From Shewanella mangrovi (GTDB lineage: Bacteria; Pseudomonadota; Gammaproteobacteria; Enterobacterales; Shewanellaceae): DNA of 64,000 nt. The notes under the pieces were generated by a model. It saw only the letters and a list, made by a program, of their open reading frames with translations. It did no database searches and was not told the origin of the DNA. Location of the stretch: the NCBI RefSeq assembly GCF_000753795.1, contig NZ_JPEO01000010.1, positions 101,705 through 165,704 of the forward strand, written 5' to 3'. Below, piece by piece: positions 37,265 through 46,643 of the stretch. Positions within the stretch are counted from its first letter, which is position 1. Each line of letters starts with the position of its first letter. The position numbers were made by a program, and so were the translations under genes.

Positions 37265-38191
37265 GTGCAGTATCTACTTACTTACCTCAAAGGATTGGCC
37301 ATGGGCGCCGCCGATGTGGTGCCCGGTGTGTCGGGCGGAACTATTGCCTTCATTACCGGGATTTATGACACGCTGCTGGAGAGTATTCGCCGTGTGAATC
37401 CTACCTTATGGAAACGCTATCGCGAGCAGGGATTTAAGGCGGTATTGGCACACATTAATGCCAGCTTTCTGCTCAGTTTGTTCGCCGGTATCATCACCAG
37501 CATTTTAACCTTGGCCAAGCTAATCTCTTGGTTGCTGGTGGAGCATCCTATTCCGGTATGGTCCTTTTTCTTCGGCCTGATCATCATCTCTGTGGTGCAC
37601 ATGTTAAAGCAGGTGCGCGGCGGTGTTTCGTTGGTGCGGTTGCTGCTCTTTGCTATTGGCGTACTGATCGCTTGGGGCATTACTGTTGTCAGCCCGGTCA
37701 ATATCGAAGCCACTTACGTCAACGTTTTCTTTGGCGGTGCAATTGCTATCTGCGCCATGATTTTACCGGGCATTTCCGGCAGTTTTATTCTGCTGTTACT
37801 CGGTCTATATCCGGCAGTGTTGGCGGCGGCAAAAAATCTGCAGTTAGATATTCTGGCCTGCTTTGCGGTTGGCGCGGTGAGCGGCATTTTGTGTTTCAGC
37901 CACCTGCTGTCGATGTTGTTGCGCCGCTTTAAAGACGCCACCTTAATCTTTTTAACAGGCTTGATGGTGGGCACGCTTGGCAAAATCTGGCCTTGGAAGC
38001 AAACCCTGACTTGGCGTGAAAACTCCCATGGCGAGCAAGTGCCATTGCTGCAACAGAATCTGTCGCCGATGGCCTATGAGCACGCGACCGGCCAATCACA
38101 TCAACTGTGGTTAGCGTTGATCTACGCTTGTTCTGCCATTTTGCTGGTGTTGGCATTGGAGTATTTTAGTCAACGTAAGCACCACGATTAA
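37265..38191 (+). CDS. DUF368 (PopT-type) undecaprenyl-phosphate translocase
   Basis: 308 aa polytopic membrane protein with the DUF368 signature at the N-terminus, GLAMGAADVVPGVSGGTIAF, repeated in inverted form as AICAMILPGISGSFILLLLG. Proteins of this family return the lipid carrier undecaprenyl phosphate to the cytoplasmic face, as described for PopT and the V. cholerae homologue. The start is GTG behind AAGGAAG. A terminator follows directly. Confidence 0.9.
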   Translation: MQYLLTYLKGLAMGAADVVPGVSGGTIAFITGIYDTLLESIRRVNPTLWKRYREQGFKAVLAHINASFLLSLFAGIITSILTLAKLISWLLVEHPIPVWSFFFGLIIISVVHMLKQVRGGVSLVRLLLFAIGVLIAWGITVVSPVNIEATYVNVFFGGAIAICAMILPGISGSFILLLLGLYPAVLAAAKNLQLDILACFAVGAVSGILCFSHLLSMLLRRFKDATLIFLTGLMVGTLGKIWPWKQTLTWRENSHGEQVPLLQQNLSPMAYEHATGQSHQLWLALIYACSAILLVLALEYFSQRKHHD

Positions 38192-38211
38192 TGCTGATGG
38201 TCGCTACGGTT

Positions 38212-38236
38212 AAGGCACCTTTGGGTGCCTTTTTTA
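38212..38236 (+). terminator. Terminator before the photolyase operon
   Basis: AGGCACC and GGTGCCT pair around TTTG, followed by six T. Confidence 0.88.
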
Positions 38237-38251
38237 TTGGCTAAAAAATAT

Positions 38252-38328
38252 TTGTACAAAAAATTGATCCTTGTACAACTTTGTGCCGTAATAATAGCAA
38301 AGTTATACAAGGAGCAGATAAATGTACA
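38252..38328. promoter_or_regulatory. Paired TGTACA boxes, likely operator of the photolyase operon
   Basis: Two pairs of the hexamer with 13 bases between: TGTACA at 38253 and 38272, and TATACA at 38304 with TGTACA at 38323. The first pair reads TTGTACAA in both members. The second pair brackets the AAGGAG ribosome site and the start codon. TTGATC (38264-38269) and TAATAA (38289-38294) could be -35 and -10 with the long 19-base spacer used by MerR-type regulators. LitR/CarH-type regulators recognise TGTACA-like words, and such a regulator is encoded in this operon; the link is inference. Confidence 0.55.
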
Positions 38329-39281
38329 AGTTTGATCCGCAGTATATTCGTCTTGGGGTCAGTAGTTGTCTGTTAGGCGAGCGTGTGCGTTTTGATGGTG
38401 GTCATAAGAATTCGGCCTACTGCCAAAATGAGCTGCGACCTCACTTTGACTTTGTGCCCGTCTGTCCTGAGATGGCGATTGGGCTGGGCGCACCGCGTAA
38501 ATCGATACGTCTTGTGCGTGATGCTGCCAAACAGATACGGGTAAAGTCGGCTGACAATAGTATTGATGTCACTGACAAACTGCAGCAGTTCAGTACCGAC
38601 AAGGTGGCACAACTGGACTTCATCAGCGGCTATATCGTTTGTGCTAAGTCGCCTACCTGCGGTATGGAGCGGGTAACAGTCTATAAAGCGGATTCAAATA
38701 ACGGCATTAAAGAAGGCGTAGGGATCTACACTCAAACCTTAATGCAGCGTTGGCCACAATTACCCGTTGAAGAAGAAGGGCGCCTGCACGATCTGGTGAT
38801 TCGGGAAAACTTCTTTACCCGTGTTTATGCCTTTCACGATTGGCAAAGCATGCTCCATAGCGGCTTAACACACCACAAACTGATGCTGTTTCACGCGCGC
38901 TATAAATATCTATTGTTGGCGCACTCCCCAACCCAATATCGAGCGTTAGGGCCTTTAATCGCGGAGCCAGATAAGCCGTTAGCGCAGATGGCGCAGCAGT
39001 ATTTTGAAGGCTTTATGGCGGCGTTGAAGCAAAAGGCAACGCGTAAAAATCACACCAGTGCGCTGCAGCATATTCAAGGCTATTTCAAGCGCAGTCTCAG
39101 TAAGCAACAGAAGCAAGAACTGACACAAACCATTATGGAATACCGTAACGGGCTCAAACCATTAATCGCGCCGCTGACCTTGATTAATCACTACTTGAAA
39201 GAACACCCAACGCCTTATATCGCTGAGCAGGTGTATCTCAATCCCCATCCACAGGAGTTAAAACTGCGTTATGGCTACTGA
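38322..39281 (+). CDS. DUF523-DUF1722 two-domain protein
   Basis: 319 aa. The N-terminal half is DUF523 with cysteine blocks VSSCLLGERVRFDGGHK and CAKSPTCGMERV. The C-terminal part from about residue 190 is DUF1722 (YbgA-like): LMLFHARYKYLLLAHSP and YFEGFMAALKQKATRKNH. The biochemical role is unknown. This gene is a regular companion of photolyase and MerR regulator genes and opens this operon. It overlaps the regulator gene by eleven bases. The first TGTACA word of the second box pair is part of its own start codon region. Confidence 0.9.
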   Translation: MYKFDPQYIRLGVSSCLLGERVRFDGGHKNSAYCQNELRPHFDFVPVCPEMAIGLGAPRKSIRLVRDAAKQIRVKSADNSIDVTDKLQQFSTDKVAQLDFISGYIVCAKSPTCGMERVTVYKADSNNGIKEGVGIYTQTLMQRWPQLPVEEEGRLHDLVIRENFFTRVYAFHDWQSMLHSGLTHHKLMLFHARYKYLLLAHSPTQYRALGPLIAEPDKPLAQMAQQYFEGFMAALKQKATRKNHTSALQHIQGYFKRSLSKQQKQELTQTIMEYRNGLKPLIAPLTLINHYLKEHPTPYIAEQVYLNPHPQELKLRYGY

Positions 39282-40167
39282 AGCTGAATATACATTACCG
39301 ATTGGCGAAGTTGCGCGGCTGACCGGGGTTAATCCCGTCACGCTGCGAGCTTGGCAGCGCCGTTTTGGGCTAGTCACGCCGCAACGCACGCCAAAAGGTC
39401 ATCGACTATACAGTCAGGCGCAAGTGGAAGAGATCAAAGAGATCCTGCACTGGCTGCAGCAAGGGGTCGCCATTAGCCGGGTGAAGCCGTTGCTCAACAG
39501 TAATAGTGATACTCAGCCATTAGTGGATAGTGAAGACGACCAAGACTGGCAACAGTTGGTTGCCGCGTTGGATAACGCGGTATTCGCGATGAAGGCCGTT
39601 ACCTTGCTGCAGCGGCTCGATGAAGTGACCAGTCTCTACCCAATGCCCGTGTGCGGTGACAAGCTCAGCGAATGGCTGCAAAATCTCGACAACCAGTTGC
39701 TGATACGCGTTGATGGCGAACTTATCGGCCAATGGTTAGCCCGGCAGCTGCAACATTACTTGTCGTTACGGATTGAATCTGTGATGCGGCAAAAACCGCG
39801 TAATGTGCTGCTATTGGCCTTAAATGAACAGCCGCCGCATCAGTTATGGATCTGGCAGTTGGCGATTCTGGCGCAAGGGCGCCTACCGCTTCTCTTTAAC
39901 CGTTCTACCGAAATTGATGCATTGACGCTGATCTGCGAACGTTTGCAGCCAGAAGCCATGCTGGTAATGCCCGCGGCTCACACCAATCTCAGCACCTTAA
40001 GTCAACTGTCGCAACTCAGCAGCAAAGTGCAACTTAACACTGCGCTCTGTGGCTGTTTTGCCAGTCTGTTACAGCCGCAGCTAGCGCATATCGACAATCT
40101 TAATGTCGTCGAGTCAATCCAACAGCTAGCGCAGTGGCACTTTGGCGCACAGGAGGTGCAGCGATGA
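39271..40167 (+). CDS. MerR-family regulator, LitR/CarH-like but without B12 motifs
   Basis: 298 aa. The N-terminus is a MerR winged helix: YTLPIGEVARLTGVNPVTLRAWQRRFGL, then TPKGHRLYSQAQVEEIKEIL. The remaining 220 residues have the size of the four-helix plus cobalamin-binding part of CarH/LitR. The cobalamin motifs are not seen: there is no ExxxHxxG and no Trp-x9-Glu-His. Related regulators without cobalamin sites exist in Pseudomonas and act with a separate light sensor. It lies between DUF523 and photolyase genes and probably regulates this operon through the TGTACA boxes. It overlaps both neighbours. Confidence 0.85.
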   Translation: MATEAEYTLPIGEVARLTGVNPVTLRAWQRRFGLVTPQRTPKGHRLYSQAQVEEIKEILHWLQQGVAISRVKPLLNSNSDTQPLVDSEDDQDWQQLVAALDNAVFAMKAVTLLQRLDEVTSLYPMPVCGDKLSEWLQNLDNQLLIRVDGELIGQWLARQLQHYLSLRIESVMRQKPRNVLLLALNEQPPHQLWIWQLAILAQGRLPLLFNRSTEIDALTLICERLQPEAMLVMPAAHTNLSTLSQLSQLSSKVQLNTALCGCFASLLQPQLAHIDNLNVVESIQQLAQWHFGAQEVQR

Positions 40168-41603
40168 GTCACTCTCATGATTCTGGCAGCGTCTACATCT
40201 GGTTTCGGCAGGATTTACGTGTTGCCGACAACCAAGCGCTGCACGCCGCAACTAAGATGGCGCGGCAACACCAGCTGACGTTAAAGGCGGTCTACATTGA
40301 AACACCACTGCAGTGGCAGAAACATGATGTAGGTTTGCGTCAACTCGATTTTCTGCAGCGCCATCTGCGCTGTTTGCAGCAATCACTTGCAGCACTTGGC
40401 GTTGAATTGGAGCTGTGGCACAGCGATGACTTTGACGGCGTTAACGCGCTCTGGCAAGCGCGAATGCGCCAGGAAAATGTGGTGGCGATTTTTGCCGGAC
40501 GTGAACCTGAACTGAATGAAATACGGCGTGATCAAGCGCTGTTAGAAGCGGAAGTGCCGCTGAATTTCACCAATGAACACTGCATCCTGCCGCCCGGCAG
40601 TGTTGTGAATCAAAGTGGCGACATGTACCGGGTATTCACGCCATTTTTCAAGCGTTGGCGTGAACTGGCGAGTGGCATGCAGTGTCAGCCGCTTAAGGTG
40701 CCTGCACCGATTGCAGCGGCATTTACACCACAGCATATCATCAGCTTGTCAGTCGCTACCGGTGATAGTGAGATGTGGCGTGCGGGCGAAGGTGAAGCGC
40801 GGCAGTTATTGCAGCAATTTGTGCAACATCATGCTGCAGATTATAAGCAACAGCGTGATTTCCCTGCGCTTGATGGTACCAGCAGTCTTTCGCCCTATCT
40901 GGCATTGGGCATCATCAGTCCCAGACAGTGTTTAGCCGCCTTGCTGGCGCAGTTCCCCGATGCGATTGCGGATGACACCAGTCCCGGCCGTTGTTGGCTG
41001 TCCGAGCTAGTCTGGCGCGAATTTTACCGACATCTGTTGCAGGCTTATCCGAGCTTGAGTATGGGCGCGAATTTCAATCCTTTGGGAGCGCACATTCAGT
41101 GGCAACAGGACGACGAAGCCTTTAGCGCATGGTGTGAAGGCCGCACTGGCTATCCCATTGTGGACGCAGCGATGCGTCAGTTGCAGCAAACCGGCTGGAT
41201 GCACAACCGCTTAAGAATGATCACCGCCAGCTTTCTCACGAAGCATCTGTTGATTGACTGGCACCTTGGCGAACGTTGGTTTCGTCAGCAACTGCTTGAT
41301 GGCGATCTTGCGGCGAATAATGGCGGCTGGCAATGGTCGGCGGGGACTGGCTGCGATGCTCAACCATATTTTCGTATCTTTAACCCTATGACACAGAGCG
41401 AAAAATTTGATCCCGATGCCAGTTTTATCCGTAAGTACGTGCCTGAGGTCGAGGCTTGGTCACTGAAGCAAATTCATCACCCTGATAGTCGCATGCACGG
41501 CCAATTGTTTGCGGTCAGTGATTATCCGATGCCGATAGTTAACCACAGCGAAGCGCGCGAACGAGCGTTGTCACGGTTATCGGTGCTGAAAAAAGCCAAT
41601 TAG
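40164..41603 (+). CDS. phrB: Deoxyribodipyrimidine photolyase
   Basis: 479 aa from the ATG at 40164 behind AGGAGG; E. coli PhrB has 472. The N-terminal Rossmann-like domain starts YIWFRQDLRVADNQAL. The FAD-binding C-terminal domain has WLSELVWREFYRHLL, GRTGYPIVDAAMRQLQQTGW, MHNRLRMITASFLTK and NNGGWQWSAGTG. Antenna-cofactor contacts fit the folate class (HCILPPG). It repairs cyclobutane pyrimidine dimers using blue light. It overlaps the regulator gene by four bases, consistent with light-responsive co-expression. Confidence 0.96.
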   Translation: MSHSHDSGSVYIWFRQDLRVADNQALHAATKMARQHQLTLKAVYIETPLQWQKHDVGLRQLDFLQRHLRCLQQSLAALGVELELWHSDDFDGVNALWQARMRQENVVAIFAGREPELNEIRRDQALLEAEVPLNFTNEHCILPPGSVVNQSGDMYRVFTPFFKRWRELASGMQCQPLKVPAPIAAAFTPQHIISLSVATGDSEMWRAGEGEARQLLQQFVQHHAADYKQQRDFPALDGTSSLSPYLALGIISPRQCLAALLAQFPDAIADDTSPGRCWLSELVWREFYRHLLQAYPSLSMGANFNPLGAHIQWQQDDEAFSAWCEGRTGYPIVDAAMRQLQQTGWMHNRLRMITASFLTKHLLIDWHLGERWFRQQLLDGDLAANNGGWQWSAGTGCDAQPYFRIFNPMTQSEKFDPDASFIRKYVPEVEAWSLKQIHHPDSRMHGQLFAVSDYPMPIVNHSEARERALSRLSVLKKAN

Positions 41604-41615
41604 AAGGAGCGCAAC

Positions 41616-42071
41616 ATGGCAAGTATTAGTGGTCAATGTGCAGCAGGCGAGCAGCAACTGGTCGAACGTTTTCTTGCCATGTATCAACGCCTCAACCGAG
41701 ACAACCTGTCGTTGTTGGCTGATATCTATGATGAGCAGATCCTATTTCAGGATCCACTTCATCAAGTGTGCGGACTGGATGCCTTAACCCAGTATTTTGT
41801 CGGTCTGTATCAACACCTTGATTATATTGCCTTTGATATGCAGCAGGTGCTGCTGGCACCGGCGCAGGCCGCAATCAACTGGCAGATGCATTTTCAGCAT
41901 CCACGCCTGAATCGTGGTCAGCTAATCAGTGTCGACGGGATGAGTTTTCTCACCCTTGCCGACAAAGTCACCTTTCATCGTGATTACTTTGATGTTGGCC
42001 AGATGCTGTATGAACAGTTGCCGTTGTTGGGTAGTGCTGTGAGAGCCATTAAACGACGGGTGAGTGTATGA
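41616..42071 (+). CDS. SnoaL/NTF2-like protein of the photolyase operon
   Basis: 151 aa with the cone-shaped NTF2-like fold pattern: VERFLAMYQRLNRDNLSLLADIYDEQILFQDPLHQVCGL at residues 16-55 and the closing strands near HRDYFDVGQML. Members of this family are standard partners of photolyase, SDR and cfa genes but have no assigned reaction. AAGGAG precedes the ATG, 12 bases after phrB, and the end overlaps the SDR gene by four. Confidence 0.82.
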   Translation: MASISGQCAAGEQQLVERFLAMYQRLNRDNLSLLADIYDEQILFQDPLHQVCGLDALTQYFVGLYQHLDYIAFDMQQVLLAPAQAAINWQMHFQHPRLNRGQLISVDGMSFLTLADKVTFHRDYFDVGQMLYEQLPLLGSAVRAIKRRVSV

Positions 42072-42787
42072 AACAGCTACTGATCACCGGTGCAACCTCC
42101 GGCATAGGGTTACAACTGGCAAAAGATTATGCCGCTGACGGCTGGCACGTGTGGGGTTGTGGGCGTCACGGCATTGCCTTGGGGGGCATCGACAATGTGA
42201 CGCCGTTAGCGTTCGATATCACTGATAAGCAGGCTTGGCAGCAAGCGGCAGCGCAGGTTGCCGAACAGTCACTCGATTTAATCATGTTGCATGCTGGCAC
42301 CTGTGAGTATCAGCAGATAGAGCAGTTTGATGGCGATAGCTTCGCACGGGTCATCAACACTAACCTGACGTCTATCGGTTACTGTCTGCAGTTTCTGCTG
42401 CCGAAGTTGAAGCCGGGAGCTCAGTTAGCCCTGACCGGATCTGCCGTGATTCATCTGCCGTTTGCTCGCGCTGAAGCTTATGGCGCATCAAAAGCTGCGA
42501 TTCACTATCTTGCACAGAGCCTACAGCGGGATCTGTTAACGCAAAACATCACTGTCAGTGAAATTCAACCTGGGTTTGTGGCAACGCCGCTGACTGCGCA
42601 CAACGACTTTAACATGCCGTGGTTGATGTCGGTGGAACAGGCGTCAGCACGTATTCGGCAGGGGCTTGCCCGTCGCAAGCAAATTATCGCTTTTCCACGG
42701 CGCTTGCTGTGGACTCTCAAGCTGATAGCTCACTTGCCCATCACTTGGCAGCAACGGCTACTCGCCGAACATCCACGAGGAGACTAA
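42068..42787 (+). CDS. Short-chain dehydrogenase/reductase
   Basis: 239 aa with the classical SDR features: TGATSGIGLQLA nucleotide-binding motif at residues 7-18, a central GSAV segment and YGASKAA with the catalytic Tyr-xxx-Lys. It would reduce or oxidise a substrate with NAD(P)H; the substrate in these clusters is unknown but probably lipid related. It begins inside the end of the SnoaL gene and is followed three bases later by the FAD oxidoreductase gene. Confidence 0.92.
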   Translation: MKQLLITGATSGIGLQLAKDYAADGWHVWGCGRHGIALGGIDNVTPLAFDITDKQAWQQAAAQVAEQSLDLIMLHAGTCEYQQIEQFDGDSFARVINTNLTSIGYCLQFLLPKLKPGAQLALTGSAVIHLPFARAEAYGASKAAIHYLAQSLQRDLLTQNITVSEIQPGFVATPLTAHNDFNMPWLMSVEQASARIRQGLARRKQIIAFPRRLLWTLKLIAHLPITWQQRLLAEHPRGD

Positions 42788-42790
42788 TCC

Positions 42791-44068
42791 ATGAGTCACG
42801 CTACCACTGCGTTGGCGCAGAAACGTATTGCCATCATAGGCTCGGGGATCTCTTCTCTCACCTGTGGCTATCTGCTGTCCAAGCAATTTGATATCACTCT
42901 GTTTGAGGCAAATACGAGTCTTGGTGGTCACACGGCTACTGTGGATATTGAAGCCATGGGGAAGCAATATGCCATTGATACAGGGTTTATTGTCTTTAAT
43001 GACCGAACGTATCCGCGTTTTCAAAAGCTGCTTGCCCAACTCGATGTGGAAATTTTGCCAACGGAAATGAGCTTTTCGGTGCGCCATCTGCAAAGTGGGC
43101 TGGAATATAATGGCCATAGCTTTCGTACGCTATTTGCTCAGAAACGTAATCTGATTGAGCCGCAATTTTGGGGTTTTCTACTGGAGATTATGCGTTTTAA
43201 TAAGCGTTGTAAGACGCTGTTTACTGAAGGTATATATCCCGACGATACTCTGGGGGAGTTTCTCAGACAGGAGCAGTTTTCTGCATTTTTCTGTGAGCAT
43301 TATATTTTGCCAATGGGAGCGGCGATTTGGTCTGCCAGCCTGCAGGATATCGAGGATTTTCCGCTACGCTTCTTTATTGAATTCTTTCAAAATCACGGCC
43401 TGTTAGATGTCCGCAATCGGCCGCAATGGTACGTGATCAAAGGCGGCTCTCGCAGTTATATTCCGCACCTGATTAAACCCTTTGCCGATAAAGTGCATTT
43501 GAATGCTCCGGTGCAGGCAGTGCGACGGCATCAAGATGGCGTCGAGCTATTAGTGAACGGTGGCTGGCAAGGGTTTGATGAGGTGATTATCGGCTGCCAT
43601 AGCGACCAAGCGTCAGCCTTGCTCGCCGATGCCGACTTTCACGAAAAGCAGGTGTTAGGTGCGCTGCCTTATCAAGACAATGAAGTGGTGTTGCATCTGG
43701 ATACCCGCTTATTACCGCAACAAAAAGCGGCGTGGGCGAGCTGGAATTATCGGCTCGATGGTGATCGTACTCGACCTGCCGCAGTCACCTACAACATGAA
43801 TATTTTGCAGCGTTTACCCAGCGATGCGCCTAATTTTCTGGTGACGTTAAATCAAAGTGATGCGATAGACGAACGCAAGATACTTCGGCGTTTTAACTAT
43901 AGCCATCCGCAGTTTTCTATGTTGGGTCTACGTGCTCGTCAGCAGCGCGAGCAGATCTGTGGCAAACGTCATACCCATTTTGTCGGTGCCTATTGGTATA
44001 ACGGCTTTCACGAAGATGGCGTCCACAGTGCCCTCGACGTGTGTCAGCGTTTTGGAGTGCATTTATGA
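42791..44068 (+). CDS. FAD-dependent amine-oxidase-like protein
   Basis: 425 aa with an N-terminal dinucleotide fold: [19 protein letters not shown] followed by [11 protein letters not shown]. The C-terminal [20 protein letters not shown] resembles the flavin-contacting end of the amine oxidase/desaturase superfamily. In alphaproteobacterial singlet-oxygen regulons and in photolyase/cfa clusters this gene type always goes with DUF1365 and a cyclopropane-synthase-like gene. It may act on fatty-acid chains; this is inferred. Confidence 0.88.
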   Translation: MSHATTALAQKRIAIIGSGISSLTCGYLLSKQFDITLFEANTSLGGHTATVDIEAMGKQYAIDTGFIVFNDRTYPRFQKLLAQLDVEILPTEMSFSVRHLQSGLEYNGHSFRTLFAQKRNLIEPQFWGFLLEIMRFNKRCKTLFTEGIYPDDTLGEFLRQEQFSAFFCEHYILPMGAAIWSASLQDIEDFPLRFFIEFFQNHGLLDVRNRPQWYVIKGGSRSYIPHLIKPFADKVHLNAPVQAVRRHQDGVELLVNGGWQGFDEVIIGCHSDQASALLADADFHEKQVLGALPYQDNEVVLHLDTRLLPQQKAAWASWNYRLDGDRTRPAAVTYNMNILQRLPSDAPNFLVTLNQSDAIDERKILRRFNYSHPQFSMLGLRARQQREQICGKRHTHFVGAYWYNGFHEDGVHSALDVCQRFGVHL

Positions 44069-44835
44069 CATCACTACAAAGCGGACTCTACTACGGCAAC
44101 GTCGTGCACAAACGTTTTGAAATCGTAGCGCACCACTTCCGCTATCCGTTTGCGTTGGCGTTGCTGGATTTAGATGAGTTGGAAACCTTGTACCAAACCA
44201 GTGCTTGGTTTGGTAAAGAGTGGTGGCGGCCACTAAGTTTTAATCCGCAGCATCATCTTGGTGGTGGCGCTTTGCCGCTCAAACAACGGGTACAACAAAA
44301 AGTGCAACAGCTCGGTGGCGATGCCGGTAACAGAGTCTTCTATGCCGGTCAGCTAAGCCACTTTGGTATTTACTTTAGCCCAGTGAATTTTTTCTACTGT
44401 TATCAGGACGAGCAACTCTGCTGCCTATTGGCAGAAGTGAGTAATACACCATGGAATGAGCGCCATTACTATCTCGTCGATGCCAAGCAAACTGAATTAA
44501 CCCCCAAGGCTTTTCATGTCTCGCCATTTATGGATTGTGACATGCAGTATCGCTGGCAGTTTAATCTGCCCGGTGAGCAATTAAATTTTGCCATCACTAA
44601 CTTACGACAAACCAATAGCCACGCCAGTTTTCGGGCGGCTATGCAGCTCCAGCGGCAGGATTTCTCGGCCAGTAATATTCGCCACTATTGTCTGCGTTAT
44701 CCTCTCATGACACTCAGAATCGTCAGACTGATCTATTGGCAAGCGCTGAAATTATGGTGGAAGAAAGTCCCCTTTGTGTCTCATCCCAATACGCTGAAAT
44801 CACAGGAGAACTCCCATGCAACCAAGCGAGATTGA
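44065..44835 (+). CDS. DUF1365 family protein
   Basis: 256 aa from the ATG at 44065, which overlaps the previous stop by four bases. Family blocks are visible: [22 protein letters not shown], then [27 protein letters not shown], and [17 protein letters not shown]. The function is unknown. The gene runs 20 bases into the cyclopropane synthase gene, so the two are tightly coupled. Confidence 0.92.
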   Translation: MTSLQSGLYYGNVVHKRFEIVAHHFRYPFALALLDLDELETLYQTSAWFGKEWWRPLSFNPQHHLGGGALPLKQRVQQKVQQLGGDAGNRVFYAGQLSHFGIYFSPVNFFYCYQDEQLCCLLAEVSNTPWNERHYYLVDAKQTELTPKAFHVSPFMDCDMQYRWQFNLPGEQLNFAITNLRQTNSHASFRAAMQLQRQDFSASNIRHYCLRYPLMTLRIVRLIYWQALKLWWKKVPFVSHPNTLKSQENSHATKRD

Positions 44836-46063
44836 ATTAAAACAACCCTTATCTTGGCAACTTGGCTGGCGTCAACGTCTGGCAAGAAGTGTGCTGTTTA
44901 AAGCGTTGGGTGGATTAGCGAATGGGGCAATCACCCTGGTGGAAGGAGCACAGCAATATCACTTTGGTGACAAGCATGCTGATTTACGTGTGACCCTCAC
45001 CATCAATGACCCCAGTTGTTATCAACGCTTGGTGTTTGGTGGCAGCATTGGCGCCGCTGAAGCTTATATTCTTGAGCAATGGCGCTGTGATGATTTAACT
45101 GTGTTAGTACGGATTTTTGCGCGCAATCTGCTGTTGTTACAACGACTGGAACAGCGTTTTAGCTGGCTTACTAACAGCTGGCATCTGCTGCGTCATCGTT
45201 TCAGTCGTAACTCTAAGTCAGGCAGTAAGCGCAATATTCTGGCGCATTACGATTTAGGAAATGATCTTTATCAGCAGTTTCTTGATCGGGATATGCTTTA
45301 TTCCAGTGCCATTTATCCACACGCAGATAGCGGACTCGAAGATGCGCAGCAGTATAAGCTGCAGCAGATTTGCGAGCGCTTGGATTTGCAACCTGGACAG
45401 CGACTGCTGGAGATCGGCACCGGTTGGGGCGCATTAGCCATATATGCGGCGAAACATTATGGCGTGACAGTTACCACCACCACAATATCTGATGCTCAGT
45501 ACCAATATGCTCAGCAACGCATTGCTGAAGAGGGGCTTGGCGAGCAGATTACCTTATTGCAACAGGACTATCGCGAACTCAGCGGTCAGTATGATCGTAT
45601 TGTCTCGATAGAGATGATTGAGGCCGTTGGGCACGAGTATCTTCCTGGCTTTTTCAATAAGCTTAATACGTTGTTACTGCCGCACGGTAAGTTGCTGCTG
45701 CAGGCCATTACGATTGCTGACCAACGTTATGACAGTTATCGCCGTGGCGTGGATTTTATTCAGCGGTATATTTTCCCAGGTGGTTGCCTGCCGTCGGTTT
45801 CGGTTATGGCGCAGCATTTTCAGCGTCACACCGAGATGGTGGTCGATGCTTTGTATGACTTTGGTATCGATTACGCCAAAACATTAAACGATTGGCAGCA
45901 GCGCTTTCAGCATGCGTTACCTAAGGTGAAACAGCTAGGATATGGTGACGACTTTATTCGTATGTGGCGCTTTTACTTGAGTTACTGTGAAGGGGGATTT
46001 TTAGAGCGCAGTATCAGCGTGGTACACATCACTGCAGCCAAAGGTGACTATCGGCCGCAGTGA
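44816..46063 (+). CDS. cfa: Cyclopropane-fatty-acid synthase-like methyltransferase
   Basis: 415 aa. An N-terminal lipid-binding part precedes the SAM-dependent methyltransferase domain: [44 protein letters not shown] and [17 protein letters not shown]. The C-terminal [19 protein letters not shown] is typical. Such enzymes methylate double bonds of membrane fatty acids with S-adenosylmethionine. In this cluster context related enzymes are tied to photooxidative stress. It ends the eight-gene operon. Confidence 0.92.
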   Translation: MQPSEIELKQPLSWQLGWRQRLARSVLFKALGGLANGAITLVEGAQQYHFGDKHADLRVTLTINDPSCYQRLVFGGSIGAAEAYILEQWRCDDLTVLVRIFARNLLLLQRLEQRFSWLTNSWHLLRHRFSRNSKSGSKRNILAHYDLGNDLYQQFLDRDMLYSSAIYPHADSGLEDAQQYKLQQICERLDLQPGQRLLEIGTGWGALAIYAAKHYGVTVTTTTISDAQYQYAQQRIAEEGLGEQITLLQQDYRELSGQYDRIVSIEMIEAVGHEYLPGFFNKLNTLLLPHGKLLLQAITIADQRYDSYRRGVDFIQRYIFPGGCLPSVSVMAQHFQRHTEMVVDALYDFGIDYAKTLNDWQQRFQHALPKVKQLGYGDDFIRMWRFYLSYCEGGFLERSISVVHITAAKGDYRPQ

Positions 46064-46080
46064 ATGCTGCATTGCGCGAC

Positions 46081-46413
46081 TTAGTGAGCTTTGGCGGCGT
46101 TGCTGGTGTCGTATTGTTGCTTAGGAAAGGCGGCTTGCATCTGCTGAATATATTGGGCGCCAGCGTTGGCCGAAACATGCAGTGATACTGGCTGCGTGTT
46201 TTCAGCACGTACCACGCATGTCAGCTTGCCTTTCTTGGCAATCGCGCGACATTCTTTGGCGAAACGCTCAGGGATTTTGCCGCTGTGTTGAGTTAGGCGT
46301 CCATTTTTAAAATGCATTTCAAAGATGGCGCCCTGTGTTTTACGGCTGAATACCAGTTTGTAGATGAGCAACAGGATCAGCAGTAACGCAATCAGTTTTA
46401 ACGCTTCGGCCAT
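46081..46413 (-). CDS. DUF3634 family membrane protein
   Basis: 110 aa with one N-terminal membrane helix (LKLIALLLILLLIYKLVF), then a soluble part FEMHFKNGRLTQHSGKIPERFAKECRAIAKK. This matches DUF3634, found in Shewanella, Vibrio and relatives; the function is unknown. It is convergent with cfa with only 17 bases between, and no hairpin terminator is visible there. Confidence 0.85.
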   Translation of the reverse strand: MAEALKLIALLLILLLIYKLVFSRKTQGAIFEMHFKNGRLTQHSGKIPERFAKECRAIAKKGKLTCVVRAENTQPVSLHVSANAGAQYIQQMQAAFPKQQYDTSNAAKAH

Positions 46414-46643
46414 GATGAGTCTCCGGAAACAGGCTTATGCAGATTAATATAGTCGTCACTTTGTTAGTTGACTGCTAATTTCATCACAGAGTTTTACGCT
46501 GACGCTTTGATTTACTGTTAAAAAACAGTGACTCGGCAGTAATAGTTGCCACCATTTTGTACCTCGTTCACCTGTCTCTTGCCGCGGGTGTGCTATCTTG
46601 CAATCACAGATTCCCCGACACGAGCAAAGACTCAGGAGTCAAG

